Origin: Paenibacillus piri
Lineage (GTDB): Bacteria > Bacillota > Bacilli > Paenibacillales > NBRC-103111
Reading direction: 5' to 3'
DNA: 64,000 nucleotides
Assembly: GCF_004354045.1 (NCBI RefSeq)
Contig: NZ_SMRT01000001.1
Span: 868,001-932,000 of the forward strand
The translations under genes and the position numbers were made by a program. A model generated the notes under the pieces. It ran no database searches and had not been told where the DNA came from. It saw only the letters and a program-made list of their open reading frames with translations. Of this stretch, positions 27,119-34,455 are shown piece by piece; positions within the stretch are counted from its first letter, which is position 1, and each line of letters begins with the position of its first letter.

Positions 27119-27432
27119 GAACGGCAATGATGAGAATAAAAGCCGAAGGCTCTTATGCCCAGAGAGCAAAGGAAACGCTGGAACCTTTGCCGTAATCCTT
27201 CGGCCGATGTCGTCTCTGAGCTTTTGACCGAACGCCCGGACCAAGCGCTTGAATCGGGTATGTAGGCTTGAACGGAATGGCACACGTTACCGTGCTGCAG
27301 GCAAGGAGTTTCCTTGCCTCACGAGGCCGGAACCGCGAGGTCCAGGCAAAGCAGGGTGGTACCGCGAAAACGAACCCCTTTCGTCCCTTGCGCCAGGCAG
27401 CTTGCTGCCGGCCGCAGACGAGAGGGGTTTTG
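27119..27432 (+). promoter_or_regulatory. T-box leader 1 of ilvBN
   Basis: tRNA-sensing attenuator. Stem I pairs GCCGAAGG with CCTTCGGC and carries the AGAGAGC element. Aligning the 3' side with glyQS-type leaders puts the specifier at GTC (27209-27211), a valine codon, followed at the expected distance by GAGC (Leu, Ile and Val are all plausible for ilv operons). The T-box AGGGTGGTACCGCG is at 27353-27366; its variable base T suits a tRNA with discriminator A. The terminator pairs AACCCCTTTCGTC (27373-27385) with GACGAGAGGGGTT (27417-27429), then TTTTG. Confidence 0.88.
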
Positions 27433-27451
27433 TGCATTTATAAACCAAAAG

Positions 27452-27765
27452 CGATGAAGAGAAGAAAGGCCGGGGGCTCTTATGCCCAGAGAGCGAAGGA
27501 ACTGCTGGAACCTTTGCCGTAATCCTTCGGCCGATGTCGTCCCGGAGCAGTCGACCGAAAACCGGATCGTTCAAGCGAGTTGAACGGCGGTGCGTAGGCT
27601 CGAACGGAGTGGCGCACGTTACCGTGCCGCAGGCAAGGGGATTCCTTGCCTCATGAGGCCGGAACCGCAAGGTTTCGGCGAAGCAGGGTGGTACCGCGAA
27701 AACGAACCCCTTTCGTCCCTTGCGCCAGGCAGCTTGCCGCCGGCCGCAGACGAGAGGGGTTTTTG
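27452..27765 (+). promoter_or_regulatory. T-box leader 2 of ilvBN
   Basis: Second complete copy, beginning about 20 bases after the first terminator. It shows the same stem I layout (GGCCGGGGG with CCTTCGGCC), the specifier position again GTC (27536-27538), T-box AGGGTGGTACCGCG at 27685-27698, and a terminator from AACCCC (27705-27710) to GAGGGGTTTTT (27754-27764). Differences from copy 1 in stem I are largely compensatory, so the structure is under selection. Confidence 0.87.
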
Positions 27766-27784
27766 CCGTATTTCATAGATCAAA

Positions 27785-28107
27785 AGCGATGAAGAGAAAA
27801 AAAGCCGGGGGCTCTTATGCCCAGAGAGCAAAGGAAACGCTGGAACCTTTGCCGTAACCCTCTCGGCTGATGTCGTCTCGGAGCTGTCGACTGAAAGCCT
27901 GGATCTAGCGCTTGATCCGGGTGTGTAGGCTCAAACGGAATGGCACACGTTACCGTGCTGCAGGCAAGTAGTTTCCTTGCCTCATGAGGCCGGAACCGCG
28001 AGGTTCCCGGCAAACCAGGGTGGTACCGCGAAAAATGAACCCCTTTCGTCCCTTTGCACGGCAGTTTACTGCCTGCAAGTGGGATGAGAGGGGTATTATT
28101 TTTTTCG
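27785..28107 (+). promoter_or_regulatory. T-box leader 3 of ilvBN
   Basis: Third complete copy. Stem I pairs AGCCGGGGG with CTCTCGGCT; specifier position GTC at 27872-27874; T-box AGGGTGGTACCGCG at 28017-28030; terminator from AACCCC at about 28039 to GAGAGGGG at 28086-28093 followed by TATTATTTTTTT. It ends directly at the ilvB ribosome site. Confidence 0.87.
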
Positions 28108-28121
28108 AGGAGGCATCACCC

Positions 28122-29870
28122 ATGGAGAAGTTGGAATTATTTGAAGCGAAAACCGCTGCAATGAGTCAGGATAAGCAGGATGAACAGATTACGGGATCGG
28201 AGGCATTGCTGCGCGGCTTGCTGCAGGAAGGCGTTGAATGCGTATTCGGATATCCCGGCGGCAACGTACTGTATATTTATGACGCGATGGTCGGCAACCC
28301 GGAATTCAGGCATTTGCTGACCCGGCATGAGCAAGGGGCGATCCACGCGGCCGACGGCTATGCGCGCTCGACGGGGAAGGTCGGCGTCTGCATCGCCACC
28401 TCCGGGCCGGGAGCGACGAATCTGGTGACGGGCATTGCGACGGCGTACATGGATTCCGTACCGCTGGTTGTCATAACCGGCAACGTCCCTACAACCGTTA
28501 TGGGAACGGACGCGTTTCAAGAGGCGGATATCGTCAGCATTACGATGCCGATTACGAAGCACAGCTACCTGGTGCGCGATGTTCGCGAACTGCCGCGGAT
28601 TATCAGGGAAGCCTTCTATATCGCCGGTACAGGACGAAAGGGGCCCGTATTGATCGATATTCCGAAGGATGTATCGAATCAGCGCATGCTCGCCGAATCT
28701 CCGCCGGAGGTGAGTATCAGGGGCTACCGGGCGCCGGAGGAGCAGCCGTTCGATCGTGCTCCCGTCGATGAGCTGATCCAGGCGATCGGGCAGTCCGAGC
28801 GGCCTCTCATTATTGCCGGCGGAGGCGTCGTGCATGCCGACGCGTCGGAAGAGCTGATCACTTTCGTGAACAAGACGAACATTCCCGTTGTAACGACGCT
28901 GCTCGGCTTGGGCGGCTTTCCGAGCGCCCATTCATGGTGGACGGGGATGGCCGGGATGCATGGCACGTATGCTTCCAATAAGGCAATCCAGAACGCGGAT
29001 TTGCTTATTTCAATCGGTTCGCGGTTTGACGACCGCGTTACGATGCGGCTGGACGGCTTTGCTCCGCGTGCCGAACGGATTGCTCATATCGATGTCGATC
29101 CGGCCGAAATCGGCAAAAACGTCAAGACCGATATCGCCTGCGTCGGGGACATCAAGGCCGTGCTGAGCTATGCGAATACGATCGCCAAGCCCGCTTCATC
29201 CGCCGAATGGTTCGCCAAAATTCAAGCGGATAAAATGAACCATCCGCTTCGTTACAACGATTCGGAGACCGAGCTAAAACCGCAGTACGTCCTGGAGATG
29301 ATTCATGAGATGACGCGCGGCGAGGCTATCGTGACGACAGACGTAGGGCAGCATCAAATGTGGACGGGACAGTTTTACAAGTTTAATCATCCCCGATCCC
29401 TGATCACCTCCGGCGGTCTCGGCACGATGGGGTTCGGCTTCCCTTCGGCCATCGGGGCGCAGCTCGGCAATCCGGAACGGCTTGTCATCTCCATCAACGG
29501 CGACGGAGGGATGCAGATGTGCGCGCAGGAGTTGGCCGTTTGCGCCATTCACCAAATTCCGGTCAAAATTGTCGTCATCAACAATCAGGTGCTGGGCATG
29601 GTCAGGCAGCAGCAGGAAATCATTCACGAAAACCGCTTGAGCCATGTCGATCTGGCGGGCAGTCCCGATTTCGTCAAGCTGGCGCAAGCTTACGGCGTGA
29701 AGGGGCTAAGAGCGTCCAATAAGGAAGAAGCGCGGCAGGCCTGGCAGGAGGCGCTGGACACGCCTGGGCCTGTGCTCGTCGAGTTCGTCGTTCCGAAAGA
29801 GGAGAATGTATTCCCGATGATAGTGGCCGGCACGACCTTAGATGACATGATAATGGGGGATTCGCAATGA
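28122..29870 (+). CDS. ilvB: Acetolactate synthase large (catalytic) subunit
   Basis: Thiamine-diphosphate enzyme that makes acetolactate from pyruvate, or acetohydroxybutyrate, for valine, leucine and isoleucine synthesis. 582 residues. The N-terminal domain has VFGYPGGNVLYIYDAM and the catalytic glutamate in LLTRHEQGAIHAADGYARS (Glu70); an FAD-type middle domain follows; the ThDP motif NGDGGMQMCAQELAV...VINNQVLGMVRQQQE is near residue 459. ATG 28122 has GAGGAGG 8 bases before it; the open frame runs back into T-box 3 but translation cannot. Coupled to ilvN by a four-base overlap. Confidence 0.97.
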   Translation: MEKLELFEAKTAAMSQDKQDEQITGSEALLRGLLQEGVECVFGYPGGNVLYIYDAMVGNPEFRHLLTRHEQGAIHAADGYARSTGKVGVCIATSGPGATNLVTGIATAYMDSVPLVVITGNVPTTVMGTDAFQEADIVSITMPITKHSYLVRDVRELPRIIREAFYIAGTGRKGPVLIDIPKDVSNQRMLAESPPEVSIRGYRAPEEQPFDRAPVDELIQAIGQSERPLIIAGGGVVHADASEELITFVNKTNIPVVTTLLGLGGFPSAHSWWTGMAGMHGTYASNKAIQNADLLISIGSRFDDRVTMRLDGFAPRAERIAHIDVDPAEIGKNVKTDIACVGDIKAVLSYANTIAKPASSAEWFAKIQADKMNHPLRYNDSETELKPQYVLEMIHEMTRGEAIVTTDVGQHQMWTGQFYKFNHPRSLITSGGLGTMGFGFPSAIGAQLGNPERLVISINGDGGMQMCAQELAVCAIHQIPVKIVVINNQVLGMVRQQQEIIHENRLSHVDLAGSPDFVKLAQAYGVKGLRASNKEEARQAWQEALDTPGPVLVEFVVPKEENVFPMIVAGTTLDDMIMGDSQ

Positions 29871-30355
29871 GCAAACAACATACTGTTTCCATACTTGTAC
29901 TTGATCAGCCCGGGGTGCTGCAGCGGGTCTGCGGTTTGTTCAGCCGGCGCGGCTTCAACATCGACAGCATCACGGTAGGGAGCTGCGAAGAAGCCGGATT
30001 ATCGCGAATGATTATCGTTTCCACGGGGGACGACCGTGCGATCGAACAGCTGCAGAAACAGCTGAACAAATTGATCGATATCGTCCGCGTGGAGTATTTG
30101 AGCTCAAGTCCGATGGTCGCACGCGAGCTAGCCTTGATCAAGGTCCGGGCGGAGCCCGTCCGGCGGCCGGAGCTGCTGGGCGTTGTTGAAACGTATCGCG
30201 CCTCGGTTGTCGATTTCGGTGCGGACAGCATGATTATTCAAGCGGTTGGCGACAGCAGCAAGGTTGAATCGATGCTGGAGCTTTTGCAGCCATACGGCGT
30301 ACTGGAGCTGTCCCGAACGGGGATAACGGCGATCCGGCGCGGCGGGCCGATTTGA
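29867..30355 (+). CDS. ilvN: Acetolactate synthase small (regulatory) subunit
   Basis: 162-residue regulatory partner of IlvB that raises activity and confers feedback inhibition, usually by valine. An N-terminal ACT domain (HTVSILVLDQPGVLQRVCGLFSRRGFNIDSITVG) is followed by the C-terminal domain (LALIKVRAEPVRRPELLGVVETYRASVVD and LLQPYGVLELSRTGITAIRRG). It ends the operon: ilvC and leuABCD, which often follow, are absent. The stop codon region overlaps a predicted promoter for the next gene. ilvH is the alternative name. Confidence 0.96.
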   Translation: MSKQHTVSILVLDQPGVLQRVCGLFSRRGFNIDSITVGSCEEAGLSRMIIVSTGDDRAIEQLQKQLNKLIDIVRVEYLSSSPMVARELALIKVRAEPVRRPELLGVVETYRASVVDFGADSMIIQAVGDSSKVESMLELLQPYGVLELSRTGITAIRRGGPI

Positions 30356-30380
30356 ACATTCGCGGGTCAAGTGATATAAA
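30352..30380 (+). promoter_or_regulatory. Predicted sigma-A promoter of the YesM-type kinase gene
   Basis: TTGAAC (30352-30357), 17-base spacer, TATAAA (30375-30380). The -35 overlaps the ilvN stop codon. No terminator separates ilvN from the kinase, so read-through is also possible. Confidence 0.6.
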
Positions 30381-30416
30381 TAAATGGTCGAAAACTATAG
30401 GTAAATGAGGGGTATT

Positions 30417-32189
30417 ATGTCTCGCTGGACGAACATATCGTTTCAAACGAAGCTGCTGCTCGTTTTCTTTCTTCTCAGCAGCATCCCCGCCATGCTGATT
30501 GGGACGACCGCTTATCAACGATCATCCGAAATGCTGAACAATCAGACGGGGCAGGATTTGGATGTGATTTTGGCGCAGTTAAACACATCCATTGAACGCC
30601 AGATCAATGATTTTGACCGGTTCAGCATGCTGCCGTACTATATGCCGGATATTTTCAGCTTTTTAAATAAACCTTTCGTATCGAAGGATCAGTGGGGAAC
30701 GGCTGAAATTAACGCCCAGAAAACGATGGTAAGACTGATGAGCGCCTATCCGTCCATTAATTCGTCAATTGGCGGCCTGATGATCTACGGCATGAACGGA
30801 ACGACCAACGGGTACCGGGCCAGTCTGGAATCATCCATCGATCTTAGCGTCAACATGAAAAATGACAGCTGGTACCGGGAAGTGCTTGATCAGCAGGGCG
30901 GATTCGTCATTACAGGGGTGAACGAGATCAGGCAGTTTACGGGGCCGCCCTTCAATGCGATTGTCGGCTCACGACTGTTAATGGATGACAACCATCGTCC
31001 GCTGGCGGTGATCGCGATCTTTATTTCGTCTGATTTTATTCAAAAAATCGTCCAGTCGCTGGAGCTGCGCAACGTTCAGGTCACAGTGCTGGACAGGGAG
31101 CGGAACTTGATCTATGACACCGATCCATTGCTGACCGAACGGCTGCGGCAAATCGGCACGGATATAAAAAAAGGTGCATGGGAGGCGGACATAGCCGCGG
31201 ATTCCGGCAAAGTCAATTACAGCGGCGTCTCTTTGAAGAGCGATTATTTGGGCTGGAAAATTTACATGGGCGTAAACAGCGATGAATTGCTGAAAGGAAG
31301 CCGTTCGATCCGAAATTTTACGATTGTTATCATCATTGTGCTCGCTTTTGTAGCCGCGGCCGTGTCGTGGCTGCTGGCCAGAGGACTGTCCAAGCCGATA
31401 TACCGGCTTATCCGTTCTATGCGCGAGGTCGAGCGGGGTAAATTTTCGGCACCCGCAGCCATCGTACGGGAGGATGAAATCGGCCAGCTTGAAAAAAGCT
31501 ATGTTCGGATGGTTCACCGGCTGGACGAGCTAATCTACTCCATCGAGGAGAAGGAACGCCAGAAGCGCAATGCGGAACTGTATGCGCTGCGGGCGCGTAT
31601 TCAGCCGCACTTTCTGTATAATACATTAAATTCGATACGCATGCTGGCGATTCTCCAGCAGTCGCCGCAAATCGCAAAGCTGATCCAATCGTTGAACAAG
31701 CTGCTGCACGCCAATATGAAGCTGGACAGCGAGCTCGTCACATTGCAGGACGAAATTCGCCTGCTGAAGGATTATGCCACTTTGATGGATTTGCGGTATA
31801 CGAATGTATTTGAAATCGAATGGCGCATCCCGGAGCAGGTGATGAACGCCGCCGTGCCCCCGATGCTGCTCCAGCCGCTGCTTGAGAATGCGATATTTCA
31901 TGGTGCCAAAGGGCTGGAAAGGAAGCTGATTATCACGGTTGAAGCCGGTTTGGAGGACGGAGGGCGTACTTTATCGATCGTTGTAGCGGATAACGGCGCC
32001 GGTTTTTCCGACGAAGCATGGGACAAGCTCCAGGAGCCGGCCGACGATTCGGAGCACACGGCGAATATCGGCCTGCGCAACGTTCGGGACCGGATTCAGC
32101 TGCGGTTCGGGCACGATTACGGCTTGACGGTTGATCGCGATGCCGGCCTTACCCGTATTAGGCTTCGCATGCCCTATCGTGAGGTCTGA
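30417..32189 (+). CDS. Sensor histidine kinase, YesM-like
   Basis: About 590 residues: first membrane helix (SFQTKLLLVFFLLSSIPAMLIG), a long extracytoplasmic sensing domain, second helix (IRNFTIVIIIVLAFVAAAVSWLLA), HAMP, then the LytS/YesM-type His_kinase domain with RARIQPHFLYNTLNSIRMLA (His near 398) and HATPase with LLQPLLENAIFHGAKG and VADNGAGFSDEAW. Such kinases usually sense extracellular carbohydrate and work with a YesN-type regulator. That partner is probably the gene at 34456, now separated by the alkylation-repair cassette. ATG 30417 has GAGGGG just upstream; ATG 30405 is an alternative. Confidence 0.9.
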   Translation: MSRWTNISFQTKLLLVFFLLSSIPAMLIGTTAYQRSSEMLNNQTGQDLDVILAQLNTSIERQINDFDRFSMLPYYMPDIFSFLNKPFVSKDQWGTAEINAQKTMVRLMSAYPSINSSIGGLMIYGMNGTTNGYRASLESSIDLSVNMKNDSWYREVLDQQGGFVITGVNEIRQFTGPPFNAIVGSRLLMDDNHRPLAVIAIFISSDFIQKIVQSLELRNVQVTVLDRERNLIYDTDPLLTERLRQIGTDIKKGAWEADIAADSGKVNYSGVSLKSDYLGWKIYMGVNSDELLKGSRSIRNFTIVIIIVLAFVAAAVSWLLARGLSKPIYRLIRSMREVERGKFSAPAAIVREDEIGQLEKSYVRMVHRLDELIYSIEEKERQKRNAELYALRARIQPHFLYNTLNSIRMLAILQQSPQIAKLIQSLNKLLHANMKLDSELVTLQDEIRLLKDYATLMDLRYTNVFEIEWRIPEQVMNAAVPPMLLQPLLENAIFHGAKGLERKLIITVEAGLEDGGRTLSIVVADNGAGFSDEAWDKLQEPADDSEHTANIGLRNVRDRIQLRFGHDYGLTVDRDAGLTRIRLRMPYREV

Positions 32190-32240
32190 TTTTAGAAATC
32201 CGGACAATTTCGATATCTTGCTGTTCCATTCGAAAAAGCG

Positions 32241-32268
32241 TACACAGACCGCCCATCGGGGGTATACT
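32241..32268 (+). promoter_or_regulatory. Possible promoter of the alkylation-repair operon
   Basis: TACACA (32241-32246), 16-base spacer, TATACT (32263-32268), 19 bases before the start codon. Its short leader suits an AdaA-activated promoter, but no Ada box can be proved by eye. Confidence 0.45.
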
Positions 32269-32286
32269 GTGGTTGGAGGTGAGGCA

Positions 32287-33015
32287 ATGGACGGCAATCA
32301 AAACCAACCGGATACGCAAGGAAACGGTACCCATAAGGCTGACGGTCAAGTGATTTACGACCGTAGGGCCGATGCTGACGCAGCGGAAATGCCTGAGGCG
32401 GGTACGTATAAAATTGACGCCTACGAAGCGCGAATGACCGACGAAAAATGGTGCGCCATTGTGAACAACGATGCATCGTACGATGACAAGTTTTTTTATG
32501 CCGTCAAAACAACGGGCATTTTTTGCAGACCTTCCTGCAAATCGAAAGCCCCGAAGCTGGAAAATGTGCGCATTTTTTCATCCGCCCGCGAGGCTCTTGC
32601 CGAAAGCTTTCGCCCCTGCAAAAGGTGCAGGCCGACCGGCGAGCGACTGCCTGATTATGAGTGGGCAGACCAGATCGTGCATTACATCGACATGAATTAC
32701 AGCGAGAAGCTTACGCTGGAGACGTTGGCGGATATGTGCCATGGCAGTCCTTATCATTTGCAGCGCACCTTCAAGAAGGTTACAGGCATAACGCCGGTCG
32801 AATATATCCAGCAGACGAGAATCAATAAGGCTAAGGCCGACTTGACCGGATCCCGCAAGCAAATATCCGACATCGCCTTAAGCGTAGGCATGCCGAATAC
32901 GCCGTATTTCATCACGCTGTTCAAAAAACTAACCGGGCAAACGCCGGCCGAATACCGTCAATTCAACCAACAAATGACCAAACCGGAGGTGCACCGCAGT
33001 GGAAACAAAAATTAA
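32287..33015 (+). CDS. adaA: AdaA-type methylphosphotriester-DNA methyltransferase and AraC-family activator
   Basis: Takes methyl groups from DNA phosphotriesters onto a zinc-bound cysteine and then activates the adaptive response. About 242 residues: zinc cysteines Cys80, Cys84 (GIFCRPSCKSK) and Cys111, Cys114 (FRPCKRCRP), then an AraC double helix-turn-helix (YSEKLTLETLADMCHGSPYHLQRTFKKVTG...ISDIALSVGMPNTPYFITLFKKLTG). An extra N-terminal part of about 50 polar residues precedes the Ada domain, making it longer than B. subtilis AdaA. ATG 32287 follows GGAGGTGAGG. It overlaps the next gene by 17 bases. Confidence 0.9.
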   Translation: MDGNQNQPDTQGNGTHKADGQVIYDRRADADAAEMPEAGTYKIDAYEARMTDEKWCAIVNNDASYDDKFFYAVKTTGIFCRPSCKSKAPKLENVRIFSSAREALAESFRPCKRCRPTGERLPDYEWADQIVHYIDMNYSEKLTLETLADMCHGSPYHLQRTFKKVTGITPVEYIQQTRINKAKADLTGSRKQISDIALSVGMPNTPYFITLFKKLTGQTPAEYRQFNQQMTKPEVHRSGNKN

Positions 33016-33565
33016 AGGAACAATCTATTGGTCTGTGTTCGTTCACGATGAATGGAAGCTGCATATCGCCGCAACGCAAAAAGGGCTTTGTTACGTAGGT
33101 TCCCCGGTCAAACCTTTCGAAGAGATGGCCGCTTGGGCGGACAACCGGTTTCCCGGTTGGGCATGGACGCGGGACGATGCGTTGCTGCAGCCGTATGCCG
33201 CGGAGCTGCGCGACTATTTTCGGGGCGGATGCCAAAGCTTTACATTGCCCGTCGATTGCCGGGGCACTTCGTTTCAGCTTGCCGTATGGAAGGCGCTTGG
33301 CGAAATTCCGTACGGCAATACGCGGTCCTACTCGGAAATCGCCCGGCATATTTCACGCCCGGCTTCGGTGCGCGCGGTTGGAGCAGCCATCGGCGCCAAT
33401 CCGGTGCTTATTGCCGTGCCGTGCCACCGGGTTATCGGTAAAAACGGCTCATTAACCGGCTACCGGGGCGGGTTGGAGATGAAGACGAAGCTGCTGCGGC
33501 TGGAGCGGGAAGGTATGTCTGCTCGGGAAGACATACCGGCTGAGGGGAGCGCGCGGCATGCCTGA
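32999..33565 (+). CDS. adaB: Methylated-DNA-[protein]-cysteine S-methyltransferase (Ogt/AdaB)
   Basis: Repairs O6-methylguanine in DNA by irreversible transfer of the alkyl group to Cys142 in the motif IAVPCHRVIG. 188 residues; the helix-turn-helix and arginine finger region GNTRSYSEIARHISRPASVRAVGAAIGANP precedes it, and GSLTGYRGGLEMKTKLLRLE follows. The GTG start at 32999 has GGAGGTG 7 bases upstream, inside the end of adaA. It is the B. subtilis-like two-protein Ada arrangement. Confidence 0.93.
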   Translation: METKIKGTIYWSVFVHDEWKLHIAATQKGLCYVGSPVKPFEEMAAWADNRFPGWAWTRDDALLQPYAAELRDYFRGGCQSFTLPVDCRGTSFQLAVWKALGEIPYGNTRSYSEIARHISRPASVRAVGAAIGANPVLIAVPCHRVIGKNGSLTGYRGGLEMKTKLLRLEREGMSAREDIPAEGSARHA

Positions 33566-34271
33566 TCGTCTTGCGCAGCGAATCGCCGAATTGGATTGGG
33601 ACGCGCTGCAGCACATGCTGGACGCGCAGGGCTATGCACTCGTTCCGGGCCTTCTGGACCCGGAGCAGTGCGGCGAAATCATACGAACTTACGGAGAGGG
33701 CGCTTTGTTTCGGAGCACGATCGATATGGCCCGGTATCGGTTTGGCATCGGGGAATACAAGTATTATCAAGCTCCGCTGCCGGATATGGTGCAGCAGCTG
33801 CGCGAGGCATTGTATCCCGGGCTTGCCCGAACGGCGAACCGTTGGCTCAAGCAGCTTGGGCACGATGCTGTTTATCCGGACTCACTGCAGCCCTTTTTGG
33901 CGCAGTGCCGCGAGCAGGGGCAGCTGCGTCCGACACCGCTCATTCTCAAGTATGAAGCCGGCGGCTACAACTGCCTGCATCAGGACTTGTATGGCGACGT
34001 TTACTTTCCGTTTCAGGCGGTGTTCGCATTGAATCGGGCAGGGACCGATTACGACGGCGGGCAATTTTTGCTGGTGGAGCAGCGTCCAAGAATGCAGAGC
34101 CGAGGCCACGCGATTCCATTGGAGCAGGGTGCGATGCTGTTATTTCCGACGAATCACAGACCTGTCCCCGGGTCGCGGGGATATTACAAAGCCACGCTCC
34201 GGCATGGCGTCAGCACGGTCGCCTCGGGCACGAGATACAGCCTCGGCATCATTTTTCATGATGCGAAATAA
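33558..34271 (+). CDS. 2-oxoglutarate/Fe(II)-dependent oxygenase, probable DNA-dealkylation partner
   Basis: 237 residues. Iron ligands are visible as His141-x-Asp143 (NCLHQDLYG) and His216 (TLRHGVS), with Arg226 (GTRYSLG) as the likely 2-oxoglutarate anchor. The chain belongs to the bacterial 2OG-Fe(II) oxygenase group annotated as acting on damaged nucleic acid (Oxygenase-NA), distinct in sequence from AlkB. It overlaps adaB by eight bases, so all three proteins are made together. Oxidative removal of alkyl lesions is inferred from context and family; it is not shown by sequence alone. Confidence 0.82.
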   Translation: MPDRLAQRIAELDWDALQHMLDAQGYALVPGLLDPEQCGEIIRTYGEGALFRSTIDMARYRFGIGEYKYYQAPLPDMVQQLREALYPGLARTANRWLKQLGHDAVYPDSLQPFLAQCREQGQLRPTPLILKYEAGGYNCLHQDLYGDVYFPFQAVFALNRAGTDYDGGQFLLVEQRPRMQSRGHAIPLEQGAMLLFPTNHRPVPGSRGYYKATLRHGVSTVASGTRYSLGIIFHDAK

Positions 34272-34305
34272 ATGCCCGTATGCAACGCGATAATTCGAAG
34301 TATGC

Positions 34306-34336
34306 GCAGCAGCCTTGAGAGGGGCTGCTTTTTTTG
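34306..34336 (+). terminator. Rho-independent terminator of the alkylation-repair operon
   Basis: AGCAGCC (34308-34314) pairs with GGCTGCT (34323-34329), followed by seven T. Confidence 0.85.
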
Positions 34337-34382
34337 CAGCGTGTCGAAAATCGGCGGCCGCAGGCACGACAGGCCAGTCCGT

Positions 34383-34412
34383 TTGACGGAAGAATGGGAA
34401 GAAGGGCATACT
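34383..34412 (+). promoter_or_regulatory. Possible promoter of the YesN-type regulator gene
   Basis: TTGACG (34383-34388), 18-base spacer, CATACT (34407-34412), about 44 bases before the start codon. Confidence 0.4.
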
Positions 34413-34455
34413 AATAGTATTCATAGGGATTCGAGCTTATTAAAGGAGCGTCAGC

